A program made the position numbers and the translations under genes. A stretch of DNA of 64,000 nt, taken from positions 136,138,682 through 136,202,681 of the forward strand of contig JACSVZ010000002.1 of NCBI GenBank assembly GCA_014706295.1, given 5' to 3'. The notes beneath the pieces were generated by a model. It ran no database searches, had not been told where the DNA came from, and saw only the letters and a list, made by a program, of their open reading frames with translations. Below, one piece after another: positions 12,131 to 24,425 of this stretch. Position 1 is the first letter of the stretch; each line of letters opens with the position of its first letter. The DNA is from Lycocorax pyrrhopterus obiensis. Its lineage: Eukaryota; Chordata; Aves; Passeriformes; Paradisaeidae.

Positions 12131-14706
12131 AGCAATAAAATTTTTCTTAGTAAATTCAATTTTGAGGAATTATTTTTATCTTAAATTTATCCATGTACAA
12201 AGGATTGAGTAACAACAAAAAAATGTGGAATTGGGTCCTTGCAGATAAAGAAATTTAGTAGGTATCTTCTGTTTCTTGAACAAATATTCCTAGTCCTTAG
12301 TTATCCTGGAAAACAAACAAATGAAACTCAAAGATTGCTGTAATTCCTGTGTAATTAAAGCACCTCCTATTTGCTATTGTTTGAAATAGTGTAGAAGCTT
12401 TGACTGCCAGAATTGTTGTTTCTTACTGCAGACACCATGCAAATAGTCTCTCTTGCAGTTTTTAATTCACATGGAAAAAAAGCAATTTCAGTCAAACCTT
12501 TTTCAGAATCTTTTTGTATTTGCTTGGTGTCACTACCTGACTGTTCACTGAAATAGCTGGCCTTAGTTCTGTCCCAAGATTCTTATTTCTTGTCACACAC
12601 CAGAAGTTGAACTGGGACATCTCATTTTGGGCTTTAAGGATTTGTCACTGAGGATCAGTCACTGCAGCATCTGAACAAACAGTAAGAAGAGAAAAGGTGA
12701 GGATATGCAGGATCTGTCTGGATAGGAAACAGTATCCCTAATACTTAAAATTCTAAAAACTTCCAAGATGACCTTGGGATTAAGCCGCATTCAATTTTGG
12801 ACTTCAGGGCAGGAGTAAGATAATGTGTTGGTTTGGATCAGATGTTTTAAAATAATTGGGCTTCTGATGAGAGCTCTAGCTTTGTGTGAAAGTGATAGAT
12901 ATGGTAATATGGCAGACTGACTGAATTCAAAGTTGTAAGGACAGCAGTGAATACTATAGCGCTGAAGCTTCAGATGAATGGCTAGAAAAAGAGAATGAGT
13001 TTCTTTGAGGTAGAAGGGTCAGCAATTTCTACTGCTGTCATCACATATGGCTACAACTGTTTTTAACAGTAGTACTTATGACCTCAACTTTTCTGACACT
13101 GGTGGCGATGACTTTATTAGCCCCTGTCTGATTTCCTCTTTTTTTATTATTATACCTTTCAAAGCTGCTCCCATCTTTTTAAGTTCTCTAAATGATACTT
13201 GATCTGTGACAGGGGAAAACTGGGAGCTTTTAATTTTTTTTTTATTTATTTCATTTTTATTTGATTCCTCTCTATTTCATTTGTGGCCAATTAACTTTAC
13301 TTATTTTATCACAGCTCTGCTTCATATTTCTCCAGTATTCGTTCATCTGCAGCACACGGTATTTCCCTCTCTGGTTTCTTTCAGAGTGTTTTTGACAATC
13401 TGTTCTGATGCAAGTCCAGCATTAAAGCATGAAAGAAGTTATGCTGCTGCTTATAATTTTTGTCTTCCATAAACACACAGGAGGGAGGGATTTGTTTATG
13501 ACTTGGGGGAGGAGGAACGTTCTTTTTGGAATTTTTTAATTATACAGGTCTGATTTTAAAGACGGTAAACACAAAACACATGCTATGTTACAGGCATGAT
13601 ATTTTTTCAGAATTTTTGAAAATTTAAATCATCTTTTGCTGTTTAAAATTCAGATGTTATTTTATTAACAACAGTAGCTATCACCTTGCAGTCAGTTGTA
13701 GTCTCACAGCCCTCAAGTGCCATCAAAAGTCTATTTACTATTCTTGTGAATTTTCCCTGCTGGCATGTCTTATGCATTTCCTGACTCCTCTGCATCTTCT
13801 TTTCTCATTGTTTTGCTTTTGACTGTTCTTTATCTGTCAGGTCTCTCCTGGCAGATGAATGTAGCATCCACCTTTTTTTAATTCTGAAATCTAGTTCAAG
13901 TTCATTACTGGAATGTATAGTCTTGAGACATTTTTTTATATAATTTAAGCCTTATGTTTACCACCTTGAACACAAGAAGCTTTTCTTTTCCTTTACCATG
14001 TTTTGTTCATTTGATGTCAAGTCAGCTAGGCATTTTGAAAGTGGTACTGATTGCATGTTTATTGCTTTTCAAAATTTTCTGTTGTCTCATATACTCAGCA
14101 TAGAGTTTGGTTCTCTATTTTTCTTTGAAGTTCAAAAATTAAGTACATTCAAAATACAGATATAATTGAACTAATATTTCCAAATCAATTTAAAAGAAAA
14201 AAATGTTAATTATTAAAAAGCTACAAATATGATAAATCTTGCAAAAATAAAGTCTAACATTTTCAGCTACAAACTTTCTGTTTAACAGTGAACAATGCTA
14301 GTATAGTGATCTATATTTTTAATAGGAATCATACATATATTTACAACTGAAACATTATCACTTTAAAATAATTTGTAAGAAATATTTAAAATTTTCTAAA
14401 CCTCATACTTAAAAATGTCTAAGAAAATTATATATGCTTTCTGTCTTTAGAATTGTTGCTTTTAACTTATTTCATGAGTTGTCCATCATCTTGACATTGC
14501 CTTTGACTCCACTGATGTTTATTGTCTTAGTTTTGAACAATTCCACTATTTTTGCAGTTGGATGGATATTGAGACTTTCCTAAGTCTACAAGGAAAAAAC
14601 AAATACCTTCCTACCCTCACATGTGGCCCACCAAATATTCAATAATCAAGTTTCTCTCCATTTTCTCACATTCTTATGGTGTTTCTTAAGATTTTCACTT
14701 TCTAAA

Positions 14707-14755
14707 TTTTTTGGGGGGAAAAAATCACTCTCTTTTTTGGGAAAAAATCCCTCTC
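14707..14755. repeat. Tandem duplication of a T6-G-A6 hairpin unit
   Basis: Two adjacent units of 26 and 23 bp share the order T-run, G-run, A-run, then TCACTCTC or TCCCTCTC. Unit 1 has six G and unit 2 has three G. Each unit can fold on its T6/A6 arms. Confidence 0.8.
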
Positions 14756-17700
14756 TTGTCATGAAAAATCAATAAAGAGTATAACAGAAATTATTTGCTT
14801 TCACAAATACTCCTCTGCAAGTTTCATTATATAGCACCAGATGTCCCTAATTTATTTTATAATTTCCTCCAGTCAGAATTTCAATGAGCTCCATCAGATA
14901 CATCATTATTTATCAGTTTGCTACACCTGTATAACCTTTAATTACAGCTGAATTTAAATGATACAGGTGGATCATACATACATGCACCTGTGGTCAGTGT
15001 AACTATAACCATATCTGCACAAATAATACCTAAGGTATTTCTGGTTGAATTTATCAAAATTTTCTGCGAGACCTCCTAAGAGCCAGGACATGGTATATTC
15101 CTTATTGTTATATGTATGTGATTCTCTGGCTTTGAAGCTATAATACCTTAAAAATTAAACAATATGAAAGGTGTGTCAGGCTTTGGGTTTTTGACTTGTA
15201 TTGCTTGTATTGTAAAGAAAGGAAAACTCCAGGTCAGAGGCTGGATCTACACATATGTATTATACCTCACATATTGTATCTGCATATACACAGGCCTATC
15301 AGGATGACATAATAAAAATTAATTTACTGAAATTCTCTTGTAATCCTAAAAGAAGAAAAACTTTAATTTAAAACTAATTTTAAAACTAATTCCACGTTAG
15401 AGACGTGGAAAGCGTCAGCCTTACTATAACTGCTAAAAGCTCTGAAGTAAAGCTCTGTTGAGAAGAAGAATACTCAAGCCCACTAATCCTTTCAAAAAGA
15501 AAATATTTTAAATTTACCCTTATTAATGGTTTAGTTAATAGTCCTATGGCATAAACTAAAACAAAGCTCTTTTCTTCAAACACCAGGCAACATCACATTT
15601 GCTAAGAAATTTTTGCAAGCAACTTGTTTCAGCCAGCTAAGTCATGAAAGTACAGGAAAGTACTCTAACTACATGCTGCTTCTGCCATCTTTGAAGTTTT
15701 GACTTTTCCCTCTGTCATATATGAAAAGGGCACCAGTCTTGTGGAAAATATGATTTTGAGCTGGAATGCAGCACATGTTTCACATTGGACCTGCTAGGAG
15801 ACTGGGAATTGAACTGCAAGCAGTATCTTGGGAGTTTCAATCACAAAGGACAGAAAAGAAAAAATTTTTTCCTAAACCCATCTTCTAGGTGGTTTATAGT
15901 TTGCAACAACATTGATTCTGAAATACATTAAAATTTTATTTATCTACTTTAGGGAGTGAAATTCCACAGAGGTTTAAGATTTGTGCTGATTCAGATAGCT
16001 TTTCTCCTGATCAGAGGCTTTTTGGAAGTACAATAATTCAGAACTGAAAGATTTTCTGGCTAGATTGACCCCCATGTGAGATACTGAAGTCAGTGAGAAA
16101 ATGCTTACACATTGATTTCTCCAGTGAAAATCTGTAGGTCTTATATTCCCATATTAAACGTCCTTTGCAATTCAATTATGTGAAAATTAAAGGCTTGCTT
16201 TTCACTTTTCTTCCAGCTAATTTTTTATATAAATATGAGTATCCAAGTGATTAAATGTATAAATCTATCTGTTTAGAGGTACAATAGACAAAGAAGACTA
16301 AAAGATAATTTCATCTTCATGTTTACTCAGACTACTACGATGGCAGTTTCCCCTTCAACATGAAGCAAATTTTCTACAAAAGAAAGTTCAGGTAAGAGTT
16401 GTCAACTGCCTGGGGAAAAAAAAGAGTCAATTAATATTTTTGAAGTATACAGAAGTATATTTTATTAGTATGGGAAAGATTCACACGGTGCCAACAGCTG
16501 ACTCTATTTGTTTTGCATTCTTTTTTGTAGCTATTCTTCACATCTTTTTAAAAGGAAACTTGTTTGTTTGGATATATTAGGTATGTTATAACTACTTCAG
16601 ACATTTACATGCCATTTACATGTTTTTGATTATTTCCTGTAATAGGAAGAGTCAGTGCAATCATTTTGGAATTGGTAGAGTAGAAATAATCAAGATCATT
16701 AGCTTGCAAGACTGCAAAAGAACATGGAAATAGCAAAACCTATTTGACAGTGAGAGATTAAAGTGAGCTTCTGCACTTCTCCATGTGCTGCTAATGACAG
16801 TGAGGTCTTGTCTGTAAGATTAAATTTATGCATAGTTTCATCTCATACTGACACCTAAAATATGCCAAGTAAGGGAAGATTTGTTGTAATTGTCGTTCTC
16901 TCTTGGGATGTCTGTTTCAAGTTTACTGATGAAGGTTTCATATAATATTCTAGTTACTTCTTCTGATCAGACAAAAGAAATATACTGGTATACCTCTATT
17001 TAAACTTTATAGATGCCATGACATTGTTTTCTTTTCTGTACTTCCTTATAATAAATTAAATATCTTCATGTCCCTAAACGAATCTACTTTCTTGACAGAA
17101 TGCTTAGAATAGACATTAAATTCCAAGCCAAAATTGTTATATCTCAGCAGATGTAAAGAGTAATCCCCGCACATCTGTACATTATGATTTGAACAACGTA
17201 GTAAATAAGTCATTGCAACATATTTAGTAGAAAACTGGTAAACAGCTTAAACTGTAAATGCCAGCTGAATGTTAGCATTATTAATAGGAACTTGACTATT
17301 TTTTCAATTATTGGAATTATTGAAACACAGAGAGTGAGACAGTATTTCTGTTGTGACGGAAACTGCTGGAATCTTCACTATTTTAAGTAGGGTGGTGGAC
17401 CATATTTTCTACTCCCAAGTGCTGGTGCAGACTATCAACTCAAAAGGACTAAATATCCTGAAGGAGAGAGACTTTATTTTGTGATTTACTGTGAAGCATG
17501 CTGCATTTCATGGTAAGAAATTATTTTCTTTTGGTTTATTGGTGAAAAAAGCAACAAGTAAAACTATGGAAGCTTCTGCCTGTCTTTCTCTCCAAATGAT
17601 TAGAAGAAAAGTAAAAAGAAATAAATATTTTTTAAGAAACAAAATCAAAGTGTGTCAAAACCAAATAAAACTTCAACAAATGTAATCTTAAAGTAAAATG

Positions 17701-18850
17701 GGTAACCTTCTAAAAGTTTCTGGGTTCCTCTTTTTCTCAAGAAATACCAGAACATATTTCAGCCATTAAATATGATAGTAAATTACTTTGAAAGAAAATT
17801 ATGTTTATTTTGCTGAGATCAGCATTCAGAAATTCAGCAAGACTAAAAAGGCATACATTAGGAAGAGGATTATAAAATATTAACTATTTTTCTTGAGTAT
17901 GTAGACCAGAAAAATCTTGGCTTTTCTTTTACATATCTCAAGATGGCAGTTTGTCAGAATACTTTCTGTTTCTCCGTTCTACATAATCTTGACATTTGTT
18001 TGAACAGTGTACTAAGCTTAATGACTGCATCTCAAGGTTCAAACCAGGTATGGGCAATATGCCAGATACTGGAGAGATCAACACTTTCTATAAGCTATAG
18101 AAAATCTGTTATAGGAGGGTTATGAAAAATATGGATCTGGCTTTCAAAGGCCACTGGTATGTCCTTTCTTACATTGATTCTATAAATTTTGGAACGGAAA
18201 CAATTTTTACTTTCAACAATTGAATCATGACTGAGTTTGTTAGGGTGAGCTCCCTGCTTGTGCCCAGGGAATCCACTGACTTGTAGAGAGAATGTCTGAA
18301 ATAGAAGTTCAGATCTGAAGCTGTGAGTGTTAAAAAGCAAGATTATACCATCTGTGCTTAAGGATGAGTTGGATGGGAGCTCTTAGTGATAAAGAAGAAA
18401 TGGGTTTGATCTGCAGTAAATCTTAAATGCTTCTGAATCAATTGGACATTCTCCTCTGCTAGTTCAGAGTTCATGATAGCTTTGATGGATATAGGATGGG
18501 AATGCATGATTGAGCAGTTTTCTGTTCATGCACGATAACTCTGTTTCCTTATGTGGACAACTCCCAGTGCCTAGACAGAGCTAGGAAGAGCTCTTAGCTC
18601 ATAAGGAGCTACTAGCTTGTGGTAATACTGATATGGATGAGATTTTTGAAGTAGTCATTCTCTGGAAATCGTTCTTTGTTCCCAGGAAAAGAACCTGTTT
18701 GCCATTCCCTTGACATCAGACTCAGGCCAGGATTAACGCCATTTTTTAGTTTTCTGTTGACAGCACTCAAAATAGAGCTTCTACACTAAGAGCACTTTTT
18801 GTTTAATGTGTAAATATAAAATTTTTCACATAAGTATGAGATTGACACAT

Positions 18851-18914
18851 AGAAGAGTGAGGGAGGGGAGAGAGGGAAGGCGAGGAGTAGAGAGAGAGAG
18901 AGAGAGAAGGGAGC
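18851..18914. repeat. Purine-rich (GA)n tract
   Basis: More than 60 bases are nearly all A or G on the plus strand, ending in about nine GA dinucleotides. The only clear interruptions are a T near 18859, a C at 18881 and a T at 18889. It is a simple repeat with triplex-forming composition. Confidence 0.85.
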
Positions 18915-19637
18915 TTTTCCCACTCAATGTAACGCTGAAGGACAGATATAATTCTCCTCACTTCACTCACATTGGAAAGTGAAGTGCTCTTTCCTTCTCT
19001 ATTCCTAATAATTTCAGAGACTTTTAGTCAATCATCTTTGCTATAAATTTCTTTAAATTGTAATTGGATAACATTCCAATTACAGATGCTAGGAGGCCCA
19101 TTTGTCAGTGAAATTTTGGGATTATTGCCTCTCTGATGAAGTTGCCAGGTTTACAAAGGACTAACAAAATACATGGTTTCTTTTGTTCTCAGCTGAAACA
19201 CCAGCTTATCAGCAAGTATTTTTGAGAAACTCTAAAACAAAATATTTATTCCTGTATATCCATGTTCCTGAATTTGTTTTTGTCAAAGATGACTCTGAGT
19301 TCATGAATACAGTTATCTGCATATCTGTGTTTTATTGACTATTTGAACCTTAACTTTCCTGTTTATGACCCTTGAACTTAGAGATCTTAAACGCAGGCAC
19401 AGTTTGAACTAATTTTCCTAAATCAGCTTCATTTTTGGAATCTGAGTGTACATTTGCCCCTTAGTGACAAAATCTATCTTATCACTTAGAGATAAACAAA
19501 ACTAATAATAAATTAATTCTATTTCTTAGTGAAAGTCTACTTCAGATAGTCTTAAATGGCAGTGGAATGATCAGATGTAAAAATACACAAAAAGAAAGAG
19601 GAAATTAATAATCACAACTAGCATTCTTCTAAGTAAT

Positions 19638-20285
19638 TGTTGGGTTGACCCTGGCCAAAATTCTGAACATTCCATGATATGCAAAGTTTTATAATTAGAA
19701 AAATACCTGAACTTTAGCCCAGCAATCACCAGTTGCACTTATAATCTTGGTAACACACTAAGGAAGTAAGTCATATACACATGAAGCCAAAAATTTATTT
19801 TTGGACTAATTAAAATCTTAACATTTGAATCAAAATACAAGAAACAGGTCCTCTTAGTCTAGTTACAGTAATTCAAACACTCAGAGTTCAAACTAATACA
19901 AAAATACTACTAATAAAAACAACATCAATATTTTTATCGGAAAAAATCTCCTTTCTAATAGCTACCCTTTTCCTCTAATTGTGCATCCTTCCAATGTTTT
20001 TCTGCATTTCATGGTCAATGGAAACAGTCTTTCCCATGCAGAGAGGTGATGAAATGTCAGAGGGAGAATTCAGTGTCCTGAAATCTTCACTTGGTAGAAA
20101 CAATTTTCATGGTGGCGTCCCTTGCTCCTCAGTCTCCTCAATGGTGCTCCTGTCATGGACATTCTTATCACAGCCGGTTTGCTTTTTGTTCATCCCCAGC
20201 TATAGTTTGACTGGACTGTTAATTGCACAAGAGCTGCTGCCAACTCCAAGTAACATTGGAAGCCTATTACTTGTGATGAAATGAC
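19638..20285 (-). mobile_element. Probable old ERV LTR
   Basis: The plus-strand start at 19638 (TGTTGGGTTGACCCTGGCC) resembles the terminus of the clear LTR at 20849 (TGTGGGTTGACACTGGCC). In the minus strand this is the U5 end. About 150 bases further along, the minus strand carries AATAAA at about 19800, placed as an LTR polyadenylation signal would be. The section from about 19980 to 20285 has higher GC and a 101-codon plus-strand open frame that looks repeat-derived. The U3 boundary is not sharp and no target duplication was found. Class and extent are uncertain. Confidence 0.4.
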
Positions 20286-20848
20286 TATCTGGGTTTGTTT
20301 GAACTTTACCATATTTGATAGTCAGAGACAGAAACCTCAGACAAATTATTCAAGAGTCACTTAGCCATTAGAAAATTTTTCAAAGGAGGAAAAAACAGCT
20401 CCATCTAAGGCGAGCCCAGACAAATCGCACTGTATCTGACGTGCATTGAACAAACAAAACAAACAACTCTATATAGTGTAAACAGAAAAACACAGGATCC
20501 AATGCAAATGTGGACAAACGTGTGCTGGTTTTGGTGGTCATTTCAGATTTGGGGCAAAGATAGGATGAGTTGATGACCACATTATTCACGTTATAGCAGG
20601 TATTCATCTTCATATGACACAGAATTTCAACATATACTTTCACAGTTATTCTCACAAAAGCAGTGGGAGTCACTGATATCTCCATTTTTGAAAATCAGAT
20701 TATTAATCTAGGTTCCAAAGTTTCCACTTAGAAACATTATCTAACCAGGGAAAATCTCTCTGAATCCTTGAACCAAGGTGTATAAAATCAAGTTCCTATC
20801 TTTCACCTTTGCTCTTGATTCTGCATTCTACAGGCAAAAACAGTATAT
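20286..20848. other. Spacer between two LTRs
   Basis: No gene is visible. A 101-codon minus-strand frame at 20380-20685 has no recognisable motif. Position 20521 begins TGTGCTGGTTTTGG, which resembles an LTR start, but the match does not continue. Confidence 0.5.
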
Positions 20849-21925
20849 TGTGGGTTGACACTGGCCAGATGCCAAGCACCCACAAAAGCTGCTCACTCAC
20901 TCCCCTCTGCAGCTGGACAGAGGAGAGAACATTTAACAAAGGGTTCATGAGTTGAGATAAAGACCAGGAGAGATCACTCATCAAATACCATCATGGGAAA
21001 AACAGGCTTGGTTAGAGATATGACTTGAATTTACTACTAAAAAAATCAGAGCAGGATAATGAGAAGTAAAACAAGCCCGTAAAAACACATTCCTCCCGCC
21101 TTTCCCTCCTTCCCAGCTCTTCCTCCTTCCCCAGCAGCTCAAGGAGGCAGGGAATGGGGTTTATGGTCAATTCATCACCCGAGGCTTCTCCTGCTGCTCA
21201 GGGAGAGGAGTCTCCCTGTTGCACTGGGGGTTCCTCCCACGGGAGACAGTTCTCCATGAACTTCTTTGACATGGCTCCATCTCACAACCAACAGCTCCCT
21301 GCAAACTGTTGCAATGTGAATCCATCCCACGGGCAACAAACTGCTCAGTGTGGGCCACTCTTCCACAGGGTGCAGTCCTTCAAGGACAAGCTGCTCCAGC
21401 ATGGGAGCAGGGACCCTGTCTCCACTTGTCTCCCACAGGGTCACAGCCTCCTCTCAAGCATCCACCTGCTCCAGCATGGGGCTCCTCCATGGGCTGCAGG
21501 TGGATCTCTGCATCCCCATGGACCTCCATGGGTTGCAGGGGCGCAGCTGCCTCACCATGGTCATCACCAAGGCCTGCAGGGAAATCTTGGCTCCAAAGTC
21601 TGGAGCACTTCTTCCCCCTCCTTCTCCACTGACCGTGGTGTCTGCAGAGCTGTTCTTCTCACATGATCTCACTCTGCTCTTCTCTGACTGAAATTAAAAC
21701 TGTGCCACCACTTTTTGTTTTTTCTTCCTAAATCTGTTATCACAGAGGTGTTACCACCATTTCTAATTGGCCCAGTCTTGACCAGCGGTATGTCCATCTT
21801 TGGAGCCACCAGGGATTGGCTCTAAGAAACTTGGACACTAATAAAGCATCCAGCAGCTTCCAACAAGAGCGACCCCTGTAGCCCCACCCCCACTACCAAA
21901 AACCAGGCCATGCAAACCCAATACA
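20849..21925 (-). mobile_element. Solo-type LTR of a bird endogenous retrovirus (copy A)
   Basis: The block starts TGTGGGTTGACACTGGCC and ends in AAACCCAATACA, giving the TG...CA ends of an LTR of about 1.08 kb. The middle carries the reiterated 'CTGCTCCAGCATGGG' motif (21391 and 21466) and the 'GGCTGCAGGTGGATCTCTGC' block shared with copy B at 53846. Read on the minus strand, the U5-like end contains the 'GGTCAACCCACA' terminus and lies after the region where family members carry polyadenylation signals, so the provirus orientation is inferred as minus. The type is probably ERVL-like. No primer binding site, polypurine tract or gag-pol sequence adjoins it, so it is a solo LTR. Flanks (TATAT and CGTAT) give only a doubtful decayed 5-bp target duplication. 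Open frames of 60-170 codons on both strands here are by-products of its GC-rich repeats. Confidence 0.85.
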
Positions 21926-23223
21926 CGTATCTTCTTTGACATTAACAGATCTTACAATAAATGTACTTACCACAGAATAGCTGAAAACATTAAATATTAA
22001 AGAAAATTAATAGCTTAATTTCATGAAAAGTTTCAGGGATAACCATTTAAGTCCTGGAATATTTTAAGAAGATGTAGAAGTAGCAGTTTCTCTGCAACTA
22101 ACCCTGGCACAAAGCTGATTATCACCTTAAGGGTCTTTCTATTGTATCTACAGAAAAGAGTGAGGCAAGCATGTCTTTTTTTCTTTTTCTTTTTTTTTTT
22201 TTTAAGGAAATATTGCAGATGCAGACAGGAAAATTATTTAGCAGAATTCAATTACTGTGATGGAGGATTTGAAAAAAAATGGAAACATTTTTTGAGGAAG
22301 AATGAAAACAGTGAACGACATTGATCTAATTAAACTGTAGGTAGAAGAACTATGTTATTGTGAAAGTATATTAGAAAATCTTTTCTTCATACAGAAAATT
22401 GGGAATAAAAGTTGGTGATTCTAAGCTGTGGTGGACATGTTTGGTGTCAATGCAGAGGAAATAAAAATACACAGAATAGAAAGAAACAACGGAATGATGC
22501 CTGTAGGATTGTTAGTCACAAGATATCTTACTTGATTTCTTTCTGCAGACTTCCTGCATGGTCTTTTTCAAGACAGTTTCCTGTCCTGATTTATATCTAT
22601 CTTCTACTTTCCCATTTCCAGCAAAATGGGACCATTTGAATCTGCGCCATGCTCAGATATTTTTGAGTTCTTTGTAGGATTCAACTGCCATATTAAAAGT
22701 GTCTTAAGTCAGTTTTAAAAACTTGCTGTTAACTTGCATTACAGACAAAAAAATTTCGACTTAACCAGACAGGCATAATGTAGAAAATACTGAAAAAATT
22801 TCATTGTGGGGTGTTTTGTTTTCTGTGGGTTTTTTTAGTATTTTAATTTCTTGTTATTTACACAAGGTCAGACAAAATCAATCAGAGAGAGTCAAATTGC
22901 TCTGTAACGTATTCTGCTGCAAATCTTCGAGGTCAAATAGGGTATTAATGAGCCTTCATTTCTTTCAGATGGCTGTACTGACAAGTTAATTTTGCCAATG
23001 CAAAACCTTAGTATTGTGGTTGATGGGAAAAGAGAAAAATATAAGATAATTATAAAAGGTCAAGAATTTCAACAGGGGCTCAAGTCTGCATTTTTTGATG
23101 GATGCAGTGATTTTTAAACCTTTGTGTAATTGTGGAGTTTATGTCTTATTTTTATCTGTGCTATACATGGCAATTGGCTACACTATGTAGAAAGAACTGT
23201 CTGTGGTCCTAGAGTAACATAAT
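21926..23223. other. Unique AT-rich DNA with a poly-T run
   Basis: No gene or assigned element is seen. A T-rich run interrupted by single C residues lies at 22175-22203. Nothing downstream of it looks like the reverse complement of a processed transcript. Confidence 0.55.
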
Positions 23224-24425
23224 TATAGGGTCATAGAATCATTAAGGTATGAAAAGACTCTTAGCATCATCGAGTACAACTGTTAGCCTAACACTGCCAA
23301 GTCCACCACTAAACCACATCCCATGTGCCATGTCAACATTTCCTTTAAATGCGTCCAAGGATGGACACTCAGCACTTCCCTGAGCAGCTCATTCTAACGA
23401 GCTTGATAACTTTTTCTGTAAAGAATTTTTTCCTAATATCCAACCTAAACCTCCCTTGGTGCACCTTTAGGCCACTTCCTCTTGTCCTATCACATGTTAA
23501 TTTGGAGAAGAGACAGACACCTACCCCACCACAACCTTCTTTCAGGTGGTTATAGATAGCAAGATCTCTCCTGAGCCTCCTCTTCTCCAGGCTAAACAAC
23601 CCCAGTTCCCTCTGCTGCTCCTCTTAAGACTTGTGTTTCAGACCATTCAATCAGCTTCTTTGCTCTTCTCTGGACCAGCTCCAGCACCTCCATATGATTC
23701 TTGAAGAGATGGGCCCAAAATCAAACACAGTATTGGAGGTGCTGCCTCACCAGTGGTGAGTACGGAGGGGAACAATCACTACTCTGGTCCTGCTGGCCAT
23801 ACTTTTTGTGACACAGGATGTCATTGACTTTCTTGGCCACTGGGCACAAGCTAGCTCATGCTCAGCTGGCTGTCAACCAACATTCCCAGGTCTTTTCCCT
23901 CTGGGCCACTTTCCAACTACTCTGCCCCCAGCCTGTAGCTCTGCATGGGTTTACTGTGACCCAAGTGCAGGATCTAGCGCTTGGTGTTGTTGAACCTCTT
24001 ACAGCTGGCCTCCAGCCATCAATCCAGCATCTCCATATTCCTCTGCAGAGCCTTCCTACCCTCCAGCACATCAACACTCCCACACAACTTCCCATGATCT
24101 GCGAACTTACAGAGGGTGTGCTCAATTCCCTCACCCAGATCACTGATAAAGGTGTTAGAGAGGACTGCCCAGAGTAAGGAGCCCTTGAGAACTCATCATC
24201 GTTGACCAGCCAACTGGATTTAAGCCCATTCTCTACCACTCTCTGGGCTCGGCGATTTAGCCAGTTATTTACCCAGCAAAAAATGCACCTGTTTCTCCAG
24301 TTTTTCCAGCAGCCAGTTTCTCCAGCAGCCAGTTTCTCCAGGAGAATTTTGTGGGAAGCAGTGTCAAAGGCTTAACTAAAGTTAAGCAAACAACATCCAC
24401 AGCCTTTCTTTCCCCTGTCCTCTAC
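23224..24425 (-). mobile_element. Degenerate CR1 LINE in reverse orientation
   Basis: The 3' end is at 23224 (GGTCATAGAATCATTAAGG, the reversed CR1 tail). Reading into higher coordinates, all the usual blocks of the reverse transcriptase region follow in reverse, including 'GTCCACCACTAAACCACATC', 'TTTTCCTAATATCCAACC', 'CAAACACAGTATTGGAGGTG', 'GACCCAAGTGCAGGATCTAG' and 'AACATCCACAGCC' at about 24390. About 1.2 kb of ORF2 and 3' sequence remains; the 5' half is missing. The minus-strand frame at 24105-24094 reads Phe-Ala-Asp-His where active CR1 has the FADD box, so the second catalytic aspartate is lost. A 16-bp tandem duplication at 24306-24337 adds a frameshift. The copy is similar enough to the family to be followed without gaps, so it is probably younger than the one at 36.8 kb. 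Confidence 0.93.
24306..24337. repeat. Perfect 16-bp tandem duplication inside the CR1 copy
   Basis: CCAGCAGCCAGTTTCT occurs twice without a gap. Most CR1 copies have this segment once. The length is not a multiple of three, so it shifts the reverse transcriptase frame. Confidence 0.9.

Larger units (their letters stand above)
9965..19637. other. Long unique AT-rich interval
   Basis: This stretch of nearly 10 kb shows no recognisable gene or retroelement. It contains an AAC microsatellite at 12.1 kb, a short tandem duplication at 14.7 kb and a purine-rich tract at 18.85 kb, each listed separately. Open frames do not exceed about 90 codons and carry no motif. The part at about 11.45-11.64 kb is less AT-biased and might be a conserved non-coding element, but this cannot be tested here. 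Confidence 0.55.

Noticed and set aside
20521..20562. TGTGCTGGTTTTGG as an LTR start
   Set aside because: The match to the LTR family ends after about 15 bases.
21154..21691. Open frames of up to 170 codons on both strands
   Set aside because: They lie wholly inside LTR copy A, overlap in several frames, and reflect its GC-rich reiterated motifs.
22175..22203. Poly-T run as the tail of a reversed processed pseudogene
   Set aside because: The following sequence has no coding-like frame or flanking duplication that I could find.
23349..24239. Frames of 61-125 codons over the reversed CR1
   Set aside because: They are shadows or remnants of the CR1 ORF2 and not host genes.
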